Origin: Pseudomonadaceae bacterium UBA836
Lineage (GTDB): Bacteria; Pseudomonadota; Gammaproteobacteria; Pseudomonadales; Pseudomonadaceae
DNA length: 33,443 bases
NCBI GenBank assembly: GCA_002296055.1
Contig: DBHE01000167.1
Span: 1-33,443, forward strand
Direction of reading: 5' to 3'
In this document: in pieces, positions 25,055 through 33,156 of the stretch
Layout of the letters: every line of letters starts with the position of its first letter
Numbering within the stretch: the stretch's first letter is position 1
The notes under the pieces: model-generated
Databases searched by the model: none
Told to the model about the DNA's origin: nothing
The model's input: only the letters and a program-made list of their open reading frames with translations
Program-made: the position numbers and the translations under genes

Positions 25055-26026
25055 TTAACGCCGGGGCTGGGTTTCGATCAGCGCAATGTCCAGAGGCTGA
25101 AACTGAAAGTCGACCTGGTTAGCGCCTTGCGGCAGGCTCAGCACCAAACGTCGTTCAGTGGTTACTGCCTTGAGCACACCTTCATACTCGCGCCCAGCGA
25201 TGGTAACCAGGCGCAGGCGTTGGCCAACGAAGTGCTCCGGCTCATCCAGCACGGCAAGCAGGCTCACCTCCTGCCAACCCTGCGGCGTGACGGGTACTGG
25301 GAGTGGCTCCGGCGCAGGTGGCGGGATCTGGTTGCTCTGCCGTGTGCGGCCCAGCCAGGCTGGGCGCTCGTTCAGGCGGACACGGCCACCCAGCCAGGTG
25401 CGATGCTCGGCAGGCAAATGCAGATGCACCACCATATCCGCGCTGCCATTACCCTGAGGGCTAAGAGACAGGCTAAGGCTATAGCCGGCGGCGATGCGGC
25501 GCAGCCCCGGCGCTGACAAGGCACCGGTGTACCATTGGATGACCATTTCCGGCCAGGGGCCGTCATCACCTGGAATCAAATCGATTGCAGTACCCTGCAG
25601 TAGCGTCTGAGCGCGATCAAAACGGACCACCAACGATCGACGCGTGCGCTCGCCCACGGTCTCGGCAAACACCAGCTGGTCACCGCGCCAGTAAACCCGA
25701 TCGGGCGCAAAGGGCTGGCCCATCAGCGTGCCCTGCAGTTCACCCTGCGGCGCAGCGTCCTGCCACTGGCCACTAAGCAAACGCTGAAAACGCTCGGGCT
25801 GTTGTTGCTGCAGTAGAAACAGACCGCCGCCCAGACAGAGCAACGAGAGCAAAATCAGTAAGCGTGGCAGTCGCGGGAAGTCGGTTTCACGCAAAAACGG
25901 TGTGACCAGCGGCAGCAGAACGGCCAGCAGAACCGCCCTGCTCCCCATGCGCAAACTACTTGCAACCAGCCAAAGCCAGGCGACCAGAAATCCGACCAGA
26001 CCAGCGACAATAAACAAGGCTTCCAT
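25055..26026 (-). CDS. conserved membrane protein of unknown function
   Basis: I do not recognise a named family for this 323-residue protein. The N-terminus has two to three hydrophobic segments (about 3-22, 31-46 and 56-72), followed by QQQQPERFQRLL. The middle (about 95-230) is predicted beta-rich, with repeated hydrophilic/hydrophobic strands. A P-rich linker (IPPPAPEPLPVPVTP) leads to a C-terminal segment of about 75 residues (EPEHFVGQRLRLVTIAGREYEGVLKAV...) whose strand pattern looks like a small SH3- or LSm-like barrel; this is a guess from pattern. It starts 29 bp after the second thioesterase and likely belongs to that operon. The ATG 26026 start has AGGAG eleven bases upstream. htpG lies downstream with its own promoter. 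Confidence 0.72.
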   Translation of the reverse strand: MEALFIVAGLVGFLVAWLWLVASSLRMGSRAVLLAVLLPLVTPFLRETDFPRLPRLLILLSLLCLGGGLFLLQQQQPERFQRLLSGQWQDAAPQGELQGTLMGQPFAPDRVYWRGDQLVFAETVGERTRRSLVVRFDRAQTLLQGTAIDLIPGDDGPWPEMVIQWYTGALSAPGLRRIAAGYSLSLSLSPQGNGSADMVVHLHLPAEHRTWLGGRVRLNERPAWLGRTRQSNQIPPPAPEPLPVPVTPQGWQEVSLLAVLDEPEHFVGQRLRLVTIAGREYEGVLKAVTTERRLVLSLPQGANQVDFQFQPLDIALIETQPRR

Positions 26027-26055
26027 CGCCGACTACACTCCTGTCACACGTGCGT

Positions 26056-26502
26056 TCAGTCCAGCTTGAAATGGGCCCGTGCGGTGGCAATAGGCTCGCT
26101 GGAACGGGTTTGCCAGGCGGTGATGGCCACGTTGCCAACACGTCGCCCTTGCCGCCAAACCTGACAACTGGCATAGGTATCACGGTACAGTCCGGCGCGC
26201 AGGTAATCCACAGAGAAATCGATGATTTTCGGGAATACTTCACTGTTCATAAACATCATCAGATGCAGCATTGCCGACTGCTCCATAAACCCTGCGATAA
26301 CACCGCCATGCAGAGCCGGAAGTACCGGGTTGCCGATGTTGTCCTGGGCACTTGGCAGACTGAAAAACGCCTCGCTGCCAAGACGGGTCACCTGCATACC
26401 TATCATGTTGGCGTAGGGAATGGCGGCAACCAGACTGCTGTAGTCGCCGGTTTCGTGGGAGCGGCTGATAATCGCCTGCACCTGCTGCTCGGTGAGACTC
26501 AT
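26056..26502 (-). CDS. hot-dog fold thioesterase (PaaI-like)
   Basis: This 148-residue protein has the PaaI-type hot-dog signature GNPVLPALHGGVIAGFMEQSA, with the HGG turn near residue 87 and an acidic residue (Glu) in the following central helix. It would hydrolyse acyl-CoA thioesters; chain or aryl specificity cannot be told. Its ATG overlaps the stop of the preceding thioesterase by four bases (ATGA), so the two are translationally coupled. It may be a paralogue or act as a hetero-oligomer partner. It is cytoplasmic, with no signal. Confidence 0.86.
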   Translation of the reverse strand: MSLTEQQVQAIISRSHETGDYSSLVAAIPYANMIGMQVTRLGSEAFFSLPSAQDNIGNPVLPALHGGVIAGFMEQSAMLHLMMFMNSEVFPKIIDFSVDYLRAGLYRDTYASCQVWRQGRRVGNVAITAWQTRSSEPIATARAHFKLD

Positions 26503-26966
26503 GCATCCCCCTGATCAATTTGGCGCCCCAGGTCTGCCTGATCGACCGCCTTGCCCATGCGCATAAAAGTGCCAACCACGTGGGCTATCGGTTGATCACG
26601 GTCATCCTGATAGGCGATCCCGCGAGTAAAAATGACGGTAGGCGTGACCCGGTAGCATTCAGCAAAGCCGAAGATCGCCTTGCCGGGCTGGGCCGGATGC
26701 ATGTAATCGATGCGCAGATCCAGCGTTGGGCAAATCTCGAATTCGGGCAGGTAACACACGGTAGATATACCGCAGCAGGTATCCATCAACGTGGTAATGG
26801 CGCCACCGTGAATCACACCGGTCACCGGGTTGCCGACAATTTTATCGCTGTACGGCAGTTTGATGACAAGTCCCTGCTCGTCAGCCTGCTCCACGCTCAA
26901 CTGCAGATGCTGGCAATGCCGCAGCGCAGACAGAAAGTTACGTGCACGCTGTTCAATTTCGGTCAT
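26499..26966 (-). CDS. hot-dog fold thioesterase (PaaI-like)
   Basis: This 155-residue PaaI-family protein contains GNPVTGVIHGGAITTLMDTCCG, with the HGG turn and the catalytic-type Asp in the next helix. This is the classic form of the family, while its downstream neighbour has Glu at this place. ATG 26966 was chosen for a normal length; an in-frame ATG at 27008 would add 14 residues rich in Gly/Pro. The ribosome binding site is weak for both. It is the first gene of a three-gene minus-strand set with the second thioesterase and the membrane protein of unknown function. It is divergent from the small lipoprotein genes. Confidence 0.83.
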   Translation of the reverse strand: MTEIEQRARNFLSALRHCQHLQLSVEQADEQGLVIKLPYSDKIVGNPVTGVIHGGAITTLMDTCCGISTVCYLPEFEICPTLDLRIDYMHPAQPGKAIFGFAECYRVTPTVIFTRGIAYQDDRDQPIAHVVGTFMRMGKAVDQADLGRQIDQGDA

Positions 26967-27051
26967 GGGTCGAGGGTTTCCAGGGGTGTTACCGATAAGG
27001 CTGAGCATAGTACCCAGAACGTGAACTAGACTCCAGAAGTCAGCGCCTTAT

Positions 27052-27080
27052 GGAACTTTGCCGGCGGCTTACATCACTAA
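27052..27080 (+). promoter_or_regulatory. sigma-E/AlgU-like promoter for the lipoprotein pair
   Basis: GGAACTT (27052-27058) matches the extracytoplasmic stress -35 box. Fifteen bases later comes TCACTAA (27074-27080), resembling the -10 (TCTGA/TCTAA type). The start site would be near 27086, before the ribosome binding site at 27102. AlgU usually prefers a 16-17 base spacer, so this is a moderate call. Confidence 0.45.
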
Positions 27081-27114
27081 CTCACTGAATAAACCGCTTG
27101 CAAGGAGATTGCAT

Positions 27115-27309
27115 ATGAACCGTAAACTGACTATCGCCGCCGCTCTGCTGCTGTCCACTGGCCTGCTGGCCGCTGCCGGTTGCCAACAGGAGCCGGAAGA
27201 CAAAATGGAAAGCGCCAAAGAGTCGATGTCTGATGCTGTCGACAACGTTGGCGATGCGGTAGAAAGCACCGGCGAAGCTATCGAGCAAAAAGCAGAAGAA
27301 GCACAATAA
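27115..27309 (+). CDS. small lipoprotein of unknown function
   Basis: This 64-residue protein has a signal peptide of about 22 residues and a lipobox-like LAAAGC (Cys23), so the mature part is only about 42 residues. The mature part (CQQEPEDKMESAKESMSDA...) is acidic, highly charged and predicted as one amphipathic helix with alternating Asp/Glu/Lys and Ala/Val, like LEA or YtxH-type sequences. It has a strong ribosome binding site, AAGGAG, seven bases before ATG 27115. It is a shorter paralogue of the next gene: both mature N-termini read CQxxPEDKMExAxESMSDA. Localisation to the outer membrane is likely, as Gln at +2 does not signal inner-membrane retention. No function can be assigned. Confidence 0.8.
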   Translation: MNRKLTIAAALLLSTGLLAAAGCQQEPEDKMESAKESMSDAVDNVGDAVESTGEAIEQKAEEAQ

Positions 27310-27348
27310 GGCGAGTGATCGCCGACTAGGATCGTCAAGGAGAGCACC

Positions 27349-27768
27349 ATGAAAAAACTAGCTGCAGCGGTAGTGTTGATGGCTGGCGTAGGTCTGCTGG
27401 CTGGCTGTCAGGAGAGCCCGGAAGACAAGATGGAAGACGCCCGCGAGTCCATGTCTGACGCCATGGACAGCATGCAGGACGCCGCCAAGGACGTTGCCGA
27501 CGCTACCGAGCAAAAAGCCCGTGAAGTGACAGGCAATGAGCAAACCGCAGGCGAAGTACTGCAAGAGAAGGTTGATGCCGCTGGTGACAGCGTGCAAGAC
27601 GCCTACGACGCCACTGCGGAAAATATAGAAGAAGCCTACGACGCCACCAAGGAAGGCGCTACCGAGGCCTACGATAGCTCAGTCGAGTACGTCGAAGAGA
27701 AAGGCGAAGCGGTTAAGGACGCAGCCGTTGAGTCCAAGGAATCCATGGAGCGCGCCATGGAAGAGTAA
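27349..27768 (+). CDS. lipoprotein with LEA-like helical repeats
   Basis: This 139-residue protein has a clean lipobox LLAGC (Cys20) and AAGGAG six bases before the ATG. The mature chain is almost entirely charged/alanine amphipathic helix with degenerate roughly 11-residue units (for example DAYDATAENIEEAYDATKEGATEAYDSS), recalling LEA-type stress proteins. No globular domain is recognised. It lies 39 bp after its short paralogue and shares its mature N-terminal motif, so the pair probably arose by duplication. A bidirectional terminator follows. Together with the sigma-E-like promoter this suggests an envelope- or osmotic-stress role, which is inference only. Confidence 0.86.
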   Translation: MKKLAAAVVLMAGVGLLAGCQESPEDKMEDARESMSDAMDSMQDAAKDVADATEQKAREVTGNEQTAGEVLQEKVDAAGDSVQDAYDATAENIEEAYDATKEGATEAYDSSVEYVEEKGEAVKDAAVESKESMERAMEE

Positions 27769-27784
27769 CGATCCGCGAGTCACC

Positions 27785-27818
27785 AAAAGGGGCATGCCAC
27801 ACGGCATGCCCCTTTTTT
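27785..27818 (+). terminator. bidirectional intrinsic terminator
   Basis: A 14-bp perfect stem (27785-27798 with 27803-27816) has loop ACAC and a run of six U residues on the plus strand. The minus strand also has UUUU after the stem. It serves the lipoprotein pair and the convergent MAPEG gene. Confidence 0.9.
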
Positions 27819-27831
27819 GTTACCGCATGGA

Positions 27832-28224
27832 TCAACGCAATAACGGCAGCAGCATCAACCCGAGGCTGGCAACAAAGCCCGCGCCCCAGACCAGGCTGCG
27901 CAGGGTAGACAGGTTGAGCAGATACAACGCGGTGTAAACCACCCGGCTCAGCAGAAACACCAGGCACAGCACATTAGCTGCCGCTCCCAAGGTACCCGTC
28001 GCCAGCACGACCAGCACACCCGCGGCAAATACCGGAAACGCCTCAATCATATTGTGATGCGAGGCCAGCGCGCGCGCACCCCAGCCGGTCAACCCGGCCT
28101 GCTGAGCCCGCGGATGTGCATTGTCATAGCCGCTACCGGAGCGCGACTGGGCCACGGCTACGGGCGCTTTGGTCAACACCAGCATCAAGGCAGCGATAAA
28201 CAAACTCCACAGGGGCACACTCAT
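27832..28224 (-). CDS. MAPEG family membrane protein
   Basis: This 130-residue protein has four hydrophobic helices and the MAPEG pattern: DNAHPRAQQAGLTGWGARALASHHNMIEAFPVFAAGVL between helices 1 and 2, and SRVVYTALYLLNL near helix 3. Bacterial members are largely uncharacterised relatives of glutathione-dependent membrane enzymes. The start at ATG 28224 overlaps the stop of the upstream DUF599 gene by four bases, with GGAG eight bases upstream, so the two are coupled. The bidirectional terminator lies 14 bp past its stop. Confidence 0.9.
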   Translation of the reverse strand: MSVPLWSLFIAALMLVLTKAPVAVAQSRSGSGYDNAHPRAQQAGLTGWGARALASHHNMIEAFPVFAAGVLVVLATGTLGAAANVLCLVFLLSRVVYTALYLLNLSTLRSLVWGAGFVASLGLMLLPLLR

Positions 28225-28964
28225 TCCAGCTTCTCCATTTGCGGTGGCGGTATCGGCGCAGGGCTGAACATCATGATATGCAACACGTCCGAATGGAATT
28301 CACGACGGTACAGCACGAACACAACGCCAGCGCTGGTCAGGATAAACAACAACGGGTTGATGAACCAGGTCAGGGTACCGAGGGCAAAATAGTATGCCCG
28401 TAGCCCAAGGTTGAACTCGTTGCCTGCCATCGACAGCACCCGAGCCATACGCTCGGCGTAGGCATTACGCTCTGCTTCGGTGACATTCTTTTCGCCCAGC
28501 AGAGGCGCTGACCCCAGCAACACCGAGGCAAAGTTGTATTGGCGCATCCCCCAGGAAAAGGTGAAGAAGGCGTATACAAAGATCGCCATCAGCACCAACA
28601 GTTTGAGTTCGAAGATTTCCCGACTGACTTTGGCGACAAAGGGCAACTCACGCAGCAGCAGTTCTGCCTTGTCAGTAGCCCCCATTACCGTGATCAGACC
28701 CGCCAAAATAAGCAAGGTGCTGGAAGCAAAGAACGAGGTATTGCGCTCCAGGTTACCAATGACACTGGCATCGGCCATGCGCTGCTCACGCATCAGCAGG
28801 CGGTTCATCCAGTCGCGTCGATACAGATGCAGTACGCTGGCCAGGCAGGCCGTGTCTCGCCCCTTGCGCAACGCATAATAGGTGTAGCCCATCCAGCACA
28901 GCATCAGCCAACTAATGGCCAGTACGTTGATCCAAACACTTCCTGCATCCGGGATCGACAGCAT
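28221..28964 (-). CDS. DUF599 family membrane protein
   Basis: This 247-residue inner-membrane protein has about four hydrophobic segments (about 12-30, 75-95, 120-140 and 200-225). Characteristic blocks are RRDWMNRLLMREQRMADASVIGNLERNTSFFASSTLLI and FTFSWGMRQYNF, which match the DUF599 family as I know it. No function is established for the family. It is the first gene of a two-gene unit with the MAPEG protein (4-bp overlap). It is separated by 54 bp from brnQ upstream, with no obvious terminator in that gap, so read-through from brnQ is possible. Confidence 0.85.
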   Translation of the reverse strand: MLSIPDAGSVWINVLAISWLMLCWMGYTYYALRKGRDTACLASVLHLYRRDWMNRLLMREQRMADASVIGNLERNTSFFASSTLLILAGLITVMGATDKAELLLRELPFVAKVSREIFELKLLVLMAIFVYAFFTFSWGMRQYNFASVLLGSAPLLGEKNVTEAERNAYAERMARVLSMAGNEFNLGLRAYYFALGTLTWFINPLLFILTSAGVVFVLYRREFHSDVLHIMMFSPAPIPPPQMEKLE

Positions 28965-29018
28965 TCACGCTCCCAACTATGAGTGGGTTTAATTCAAGGG
29001 GCGATACTGCACCCCGCT

Positions 29019-30329
29019 CTAGCGCCGCAGGCTACCGTGGCGCAGATACTCCACCAGTATAGCCAGCAGCAAGGTCACCACGACCGGCAGCAGCCAGCCC
29101 AGACTCTGATCCGCCAACGGCAGCGTATCCAGCCAGGCGCCTGCGCTGCTGATCAGCTCTGCCGCCTTCAGCCCGTCAATGACGCCAAAGATCAGCGTGA
29201 CCAGCATGACCGGGCGCAGCATATTCTGTGGCCGCGCCCAACCGGCGCCCAGCAGACTGACGCAGACCAGCACGATCGCCAGCGGATACAGGCCCACCAG
29301 CACCGGGATGGACACACTGATCAGACTGTCCAGACCCTGGTTTGCCACCAGCATACTGAACAGACCAAACGTCCAGACCACGGCCGAGTAGCTAAGCGGC
29401 AGCAGCTTGCTGAAGTACTCGCCGCAGGCGGTCAACAAACCCACCGCCGTGGTCATACAGGCCAGAATGATCACCAGAGCCAGCAAGGCGCTGCCGGCAG
29501 TGCCGAAGCGATGCTGTACATAGGCGGCCAGAATCTGTCCCCCATTGACGCCCGATTCGACCAGCGAGCCACTCGTAGACCCCAAATAAAACAGCGCCAG
29601 GTACACCAACGACAAGCCAACAGCGGCGATGATGGCGGCCAAGATCGTGTAGCGAGTAATCAACGGCGCTGAGTCCACCTGCCGGTCTCGAATGGCGGTG
29701 GTGATAACAATGCCGAACACCAGCGCACCCAAGGTATCCATGGTCAGGTAGCCCTGCAGAAAACCCTGGATCATTGGCGCATCACGGTACTGCTCGCTGG
29801 CGGCCTGCATGTCGCCAGCAGGGAAAAACAGCGCGGCCAAGCCCAGAAGCACCAAGCCTGACAGCAATACGGGCGTGATGTACTTACCAACCCGGTCTAC
29901 CAACTGGCCGGGTTTCAGCGCCAGGAAGATAACCGCCGCAAAGTAGATCAGCGAGTAGCCCAACAGGGTTTGCCAGCTATCGTTGGCAAACGCCAGTACA
30001 CCAATCTCATAGGACACCACAGCCGTGCGCGGCGTGGCAAAGAGTGGGCCGATGGCCAGATAGACCAGTACGCTGAGCGTGACGCCCGCTGCGCGCCCTA
30101 GCGGCGAAGTCAGCTGTGCAAGCCCGCCGCCAACGCGTGCCAAGGCGATCAACGTCAACAGCGGCAGACCGACTGCGGTAATCAGAAAGCCGAAGGCTGT
30201 GGGCCAAATATGCTCCCCGGCTGCCAGCCCGGCACCAGGTGGAAAAATCACGTTGCCCGCGCCAAGAAACAGCGCAAAGGTCATAAAGCCAAGGGCAAGA
30301 ATATCGATGGGTGTCAGTTGTTTTGTCAT
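29019..30329 (-). CDS. brnQ: branched-chain amino acid transport system II carrier protein (BrnQ/BraB)
   Basis: This 436-residue, 12-helix sodium-coupled symporter imports leucine, isoleucine and valine. It begins with the family hallmark ILALGFMTFALFLGAGNVIFPP, and further blocks are AIGPLFATPRTAVVS, FLQGYLTMDTLGALVFGIV and TACGEYFSKLLPLSY. It closely resembles Pseudomonas BraB in length and sequence. The ATG at 30329 was chosen because homologues start MT(K/H)... just before this block; an in-frame ATG at 30377 would add 16 hydrophilic residues not seen in the family. No strong ribosome binding site precedes either. It lies 66 bp downstream of the DUF4153 gene on the same strand. Confidence 0.94.
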   Translation of the reverse strand: MTKQLTPIDILALGFMTFALFLGAGNVIFPPGAGLAAGEHIWPTAFGFLITAVGLPLLTLIALARVGGGLAQLTSPLGRAAGVTLSVLVYLAIGPLFATPRTAVVSYEIGVLAFANDSWQTLLGYSLIYFAAVIFLALKPGQLVDRVGKYITPVLLSGLVLLGLAALFFPAGDMQAASEQYRDAPMIQGFLQGYLTMDTLGALVFGIVITTAIRDRQVDSAPLITRYTILAAIIAAVGLSLVYLALFYLGSTSGSLVESGVNGGQILAAYVQHRFGTAGSALLALVIILACMTTAVGLLTACGEYFSKLLPLSYSAVVWTFGLFSMLVANQGLDSLISVSIPVLVGLYPLAIVLVCVSLLGAGWARPQNMLRPVMLVTLIFGVIDGLKAAELISSAGAWLDTLPLADQSLGWLLPVVVTLLLAILVEYLRHGSLRR

Positions 30330-30395
30330 AACGCTGCTGTTGTAGTCCGCTAAAGCTCGGACGTCCCTGTCGCGCAACGCACTTGCCGGCCCGGC

Positions 30396-32207
30396 TCATG
30401 GGCAGTCGGCAGTGCGCCAGAGGTTGGTTGAGATGCGCACCCCGTCGATCATCAGATCAGGCTGCGGCTTGGCGGCGAATTCTACCTTGTTATGCACTAT
30501 CGCATCGAACAAAGCTGCCGGGCGGTGCTCCAAAGGGCACCCCTGCTCATCCTGCGGGCTTCCCAGGTCGCCAAAGACGACCCACTGCCCTTGCTCCTCC
30601 GGTAGCCAAATACGCCCGAACGGCATGCTGTGGTCGCCGTCACGACGAAGAAGCACATAACCTGTCTGCCCGCCAGCGAAGGCGTCCAACGCCCAGATCA
30701 AACAGGCGCCGGGGGCATCCAGGTTGCTGTTGTTACAAGACAGCAGCGCCGACTCGCGGCCAAAGGCCTGCACGAGCCCAGGCGGCAACGCCGCTCCGGC
30801 AGGAAACAGCGGCAACGCCTGCACCTGTTCTGCCAACGTCGCGGTTGCCGGCCGCCCACCCGCCAAGGCACTTCTGGCGAGCATTGCGAGTAACTGCGTG
30901 TGGTCGTCACTGGATGCGGGTGCGCGTGCCAGCTCGGTCAGCACATCCAGGCCGTAGCCATCGCCCTGGTAACGCAGAAAGTTAATGAAATCAGCTTCGC
31001 TGATACGCTGGGTTTCCAGTCGTGTTAGCTGACTGTCGACACTGAGTCGCCGCGGATCCAGCGGTCCACCGAGCAATAACGAGATACCTAGTACCGCCAC
31101 CAGAGCTGCCCCCATATTGCTTGCTGGCAGCAAGCGGTTGGCCACAGCACCGCGCAAGCAGTTCAGTGCATCCAAGGCCGCACCCAACGCCATGACCAGC
31201 AGCACCAGACAGACCAGCATGGCCCAGATGCGTTCAGGGGTAAGCCCGTACTGCGCCAGGCGCAGCCACAAGGCATAGCCTGCCACCAGCATCATTGGCA
31301 GCAGAGCCAACTTGCCCGCAATCATTAGCCAGCGCAGCCAGGCGGCTTGCGCGCCCTGCTCCGCCCCACCGCGTGATGCCAAATTGATCAGTAACAAGTT
31401 CAAGGTCACAAACCAGAACAGCAGGTGCGCCGCATGGCCGCTGTCAAACAAGCCCGCCAGCCCCTGCACGCCCCAGCTCAACACGAATCCAATGGCCATC
31501 AAAGCCGCCAGCGGATATAGCCAGCCACATAGCAGGCGCGCACGGGCAGACAGGAAGTCGGCCACGCTGCGGGTCCGCACGGCGACAGAGACCGCATGGG
31601 AGAACACCAGGGTGGTAAGTGGAATACTGAACCAGCTCTGGTCTATCAGGTCCTCCAGAAACGCCAGCCCCACCAACTCGAACAGCCCGGCAGCGCTGTA
31701 CAGCAGGCCCCAGAACAAGCCCAGCACCAATGCAGCTTGCAGCAGAACCAGGCCGTTATGATGCAAAGCATCAATCCAGCGTTGGTAATCCGGCCTCTGT
31801 GGGCGGCCACGCAGTATGGCGAGCGCGGGTGCAACCAGAAACACTGCAATAGCAAACACCACCGCCGGCTGCAGATAGCCACTGCTACGAGCAGGTGACC
31901 AGCCTCCCTGATAACCCTCCGCCTGCCAGAGCGACACCCCGGCGGTAAGCCCTTGATGTACGCCTATCAATGTCGCCAGTAGCCCTAACCCCAGGCTGAG
32001 CAACCAGCGCCGTACTGCCGGCGCCTCACTCGCACAGTAGAATGCCAATGGTAGAGCGACCATCAGCATGAATAACGGGATGTAGGCCGCTGCATGGGTT
32101 GCAGGCCAGACCTCCAGCTCCGCCGATTGAAACAGGCCGTAGGCGAGGATCGCCTGCAGCGCCCCCACCATCATGTGCAGACTGCTGATACGGTCAAAGC
32201 TTTTCAA
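30396..32207 (-). CDS. DUF4153-type polytopic membrane protein
   Basis: This 603-residue protein has about ten to twelve hydrophobic segments in the first ~400 residues. A soluble tail of about 200 residues follows (from LSVDSQLTRLETQRISEADFINFLRY to the C-terminus), which ends with a conserved-looking block (FGDLGSPQDEQGCPLEHRP). The membrane part matches DUF4153 as I know it; no function is established. The start codon is TTG 32207, with AGGGG seven bases upstream; no ATG is available before residue 12. brnQ follows after 66 bp. The last ~200 residues contain three to four cysteines (CNNSNLDAPGAC, GCPLE, TADCP), which fits an oxidising periplasmic location, though this is inference. Confidence 0.8.
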   Translation of the reverse strand: MKSFDRISSLHMMVGALQAILAYGLFQSAELEVWPATHAAAYIPLFMLMVALPLAFYCASEAPAVRRWLLSLGLGLLATLIGVHQGLTAGVSLWQAEGYQGGWSPARSSGYLQPAVVFAIAVFLVAPALAILRGRPQRPDYQRWIDALHHNGLVLLQAALVLGLFWGLLYSAAGLFELVGLAFLEDLIDQSWFSIPLTTLVFSHAVSVAVRTRSVADFLSARARLLCGWLYPLAALMAIGFVLSWGVQGLAGLFDSGHAAHLLFWFVTLNLLLINLASRGGAEQGAQAAWLRWLMIAGKLALLPMMLVAGYALWLRLAQYGLTPERIWAMLVCLVLLVMALGAALDALNCLRGAVANRLLPASNMGAALVAVLGISLLLGGPLDPRRLSVDSQLTRLETQRISEADFINFLRYQGDGYGLDVLTELARAPASSDDHTQLLAMLARSALAGGRPATATLAEQVQALPLFPAGAALPPGLVQAFGRESALLSCNNSNLDAPGACLIWALDAFAGGQTGYVLLRRDGDHSMPFGRIWLPEEQGQWVVFGDLGSPQDEQGCPLEHRPAALFDAIVHNKVEFAAKPQPDLMIDGVRISTNLWRTADCP

Positions 32208-32224
32208 TTACGTTCCCCTAAAAA

Positions 32225-32252
32225 ACAAAACCCCGCCAAGGCGGGGTTTTGT
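32225..32252 (-). terminator. intrinsic terminator of the sucCD operon
   Basis: A 12-bp perfect stem (32225-32236 with 32241-32252) has loop CAAG. On the minus strand the stem ends in TTTTGT and runs into TTTTT. It lies 22 bp past the sucD stop. Confidence 0.9.
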
Positions 32253-32274
32253 CAGCACACTGGTTAGATGAAGC

Positions 32275-33156
32275 TTACTTCATTTCCCAACCAGTCAGTT
32301 CTGCCAGCGCAGCGCCGATTTCGGCCAGCGAGCGAACAGTTTTAACGCCTGCATCTTCCAGGGCAGCAAACTTCTCGTCTGCAGTACCCTTACCACCGGA
32401 GATGATCGCACCAGCGTGGCCCATACGCTTGCCTGCAGGAGCAGTAACACCAGCGATGTAGGAGACAACCGGCTTGGTAACGTTGGCCTTGATAAAGGCT
32501 GCCGCTTCCTCTTCAGCGCTACCGCCAATCTCACCGATCATAACGATCGCTTCGGTCTTGGGGTCTTCTTGGAACATTTTCAGGATGTCGATGAAGTTGG
32601 AGCCCGGGATCGGGTCACCACCGATACCAACGCAAGTGGACTGACCGAAACCAGCGTCAGTGGTCTGCTTGACCGCTTCGTAGGTCAGGGTGCCGGAACG
32701 GGAAACGATACCGACTTTGCCCGGCAGATGAATGTGACCGGGCATGATGCCGATCTTGCACTCACCGGGAGTGATCACGCCCGGGCAGTTCGGGCCGATC
32801 AGGCGCACGCCCAGCTCGTCACACTTGACCTTGGCATCCAGCATGTCGAGAGTCGGGATACCTTCGGTGATGCAGACGATCAGCTTGATGCCGCCGTTGG
32901 CTGCTTCCAGGATGGAATCCTTACAGAACGGAGCCGGAACGTAGATAACGCTGGCTTCGGCGCCAGTGGCTTCAACCGCTTCAGCAACGGTGTTGAAAAC
33001 CGGCAGGCCCAGGTGAGTAGTGCCACCTTTGCCCGGAGTAACGCCACCAACCATTTTGGTGCCGTAGGCAATCGCTTGCTCGGAGTGGAAAGTGCCCTGC
33101 GAGCCAGTGAAGCCCTGACAGATTACCTTGGTTTCTTTGTTGATCAGGATGCTCAT
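32275..33156 (-). CDS. sucD: succinyl-CoA synthetase (ADP-forming) alpha subunit
   Basis: This 293-residue TCA-cycle subunit works with SucC to interconvert succinyl-CoA and succinate with substrate-level phosphorylation. The CoA-binding N-terminal Rossmann part includes [19 protein letters not shown] and VTPGKGG. The catalytic histidine that is phosphorylated lies in [14 protein letters not shown] (about residue 247). The length is typical. Its ATG overlaps the sucC stop by one base (TAATG), with GGAGG seven bases upstream inside sucC. A terminator follows it, so it ends the operon. Confidence 0.98.
   Translation of the reverse strand: MSILINKETKVICQGFTGSQGTFHSEQAIAYGTKMVGGVTPGKGGTTHLGLPVFNTVAEAVEATGAEASVIYVPAPFCKDSILEAANGGIKLIVCITEGIPTLDMLDAKVKCDELGVRLIGPNCPGVITPGECKIGIMPGHIHLPGKVGIVSRSGTLTYEAVKQTTDAGFGQSTCVGIGGDPIPGSNFIDILKMFQEDPKTEAIVMIGEIGGSAEEEAAAFIKANVTKPVVSYIAGVTAPAGKRMGHAGAIISGGKGTADEKFAALEDAGVKTVRSLAEIGAALAELTGWEMK

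Noticed and set aside
28983..29672. Open frame of 229 codons on the plus strand across brnQ
   Set aside because: The product is Gln/His/Arg-rich low-complexity sequence, the usual antisense image of a hydrophobic transporter. There is no ribosome binding site or homology.
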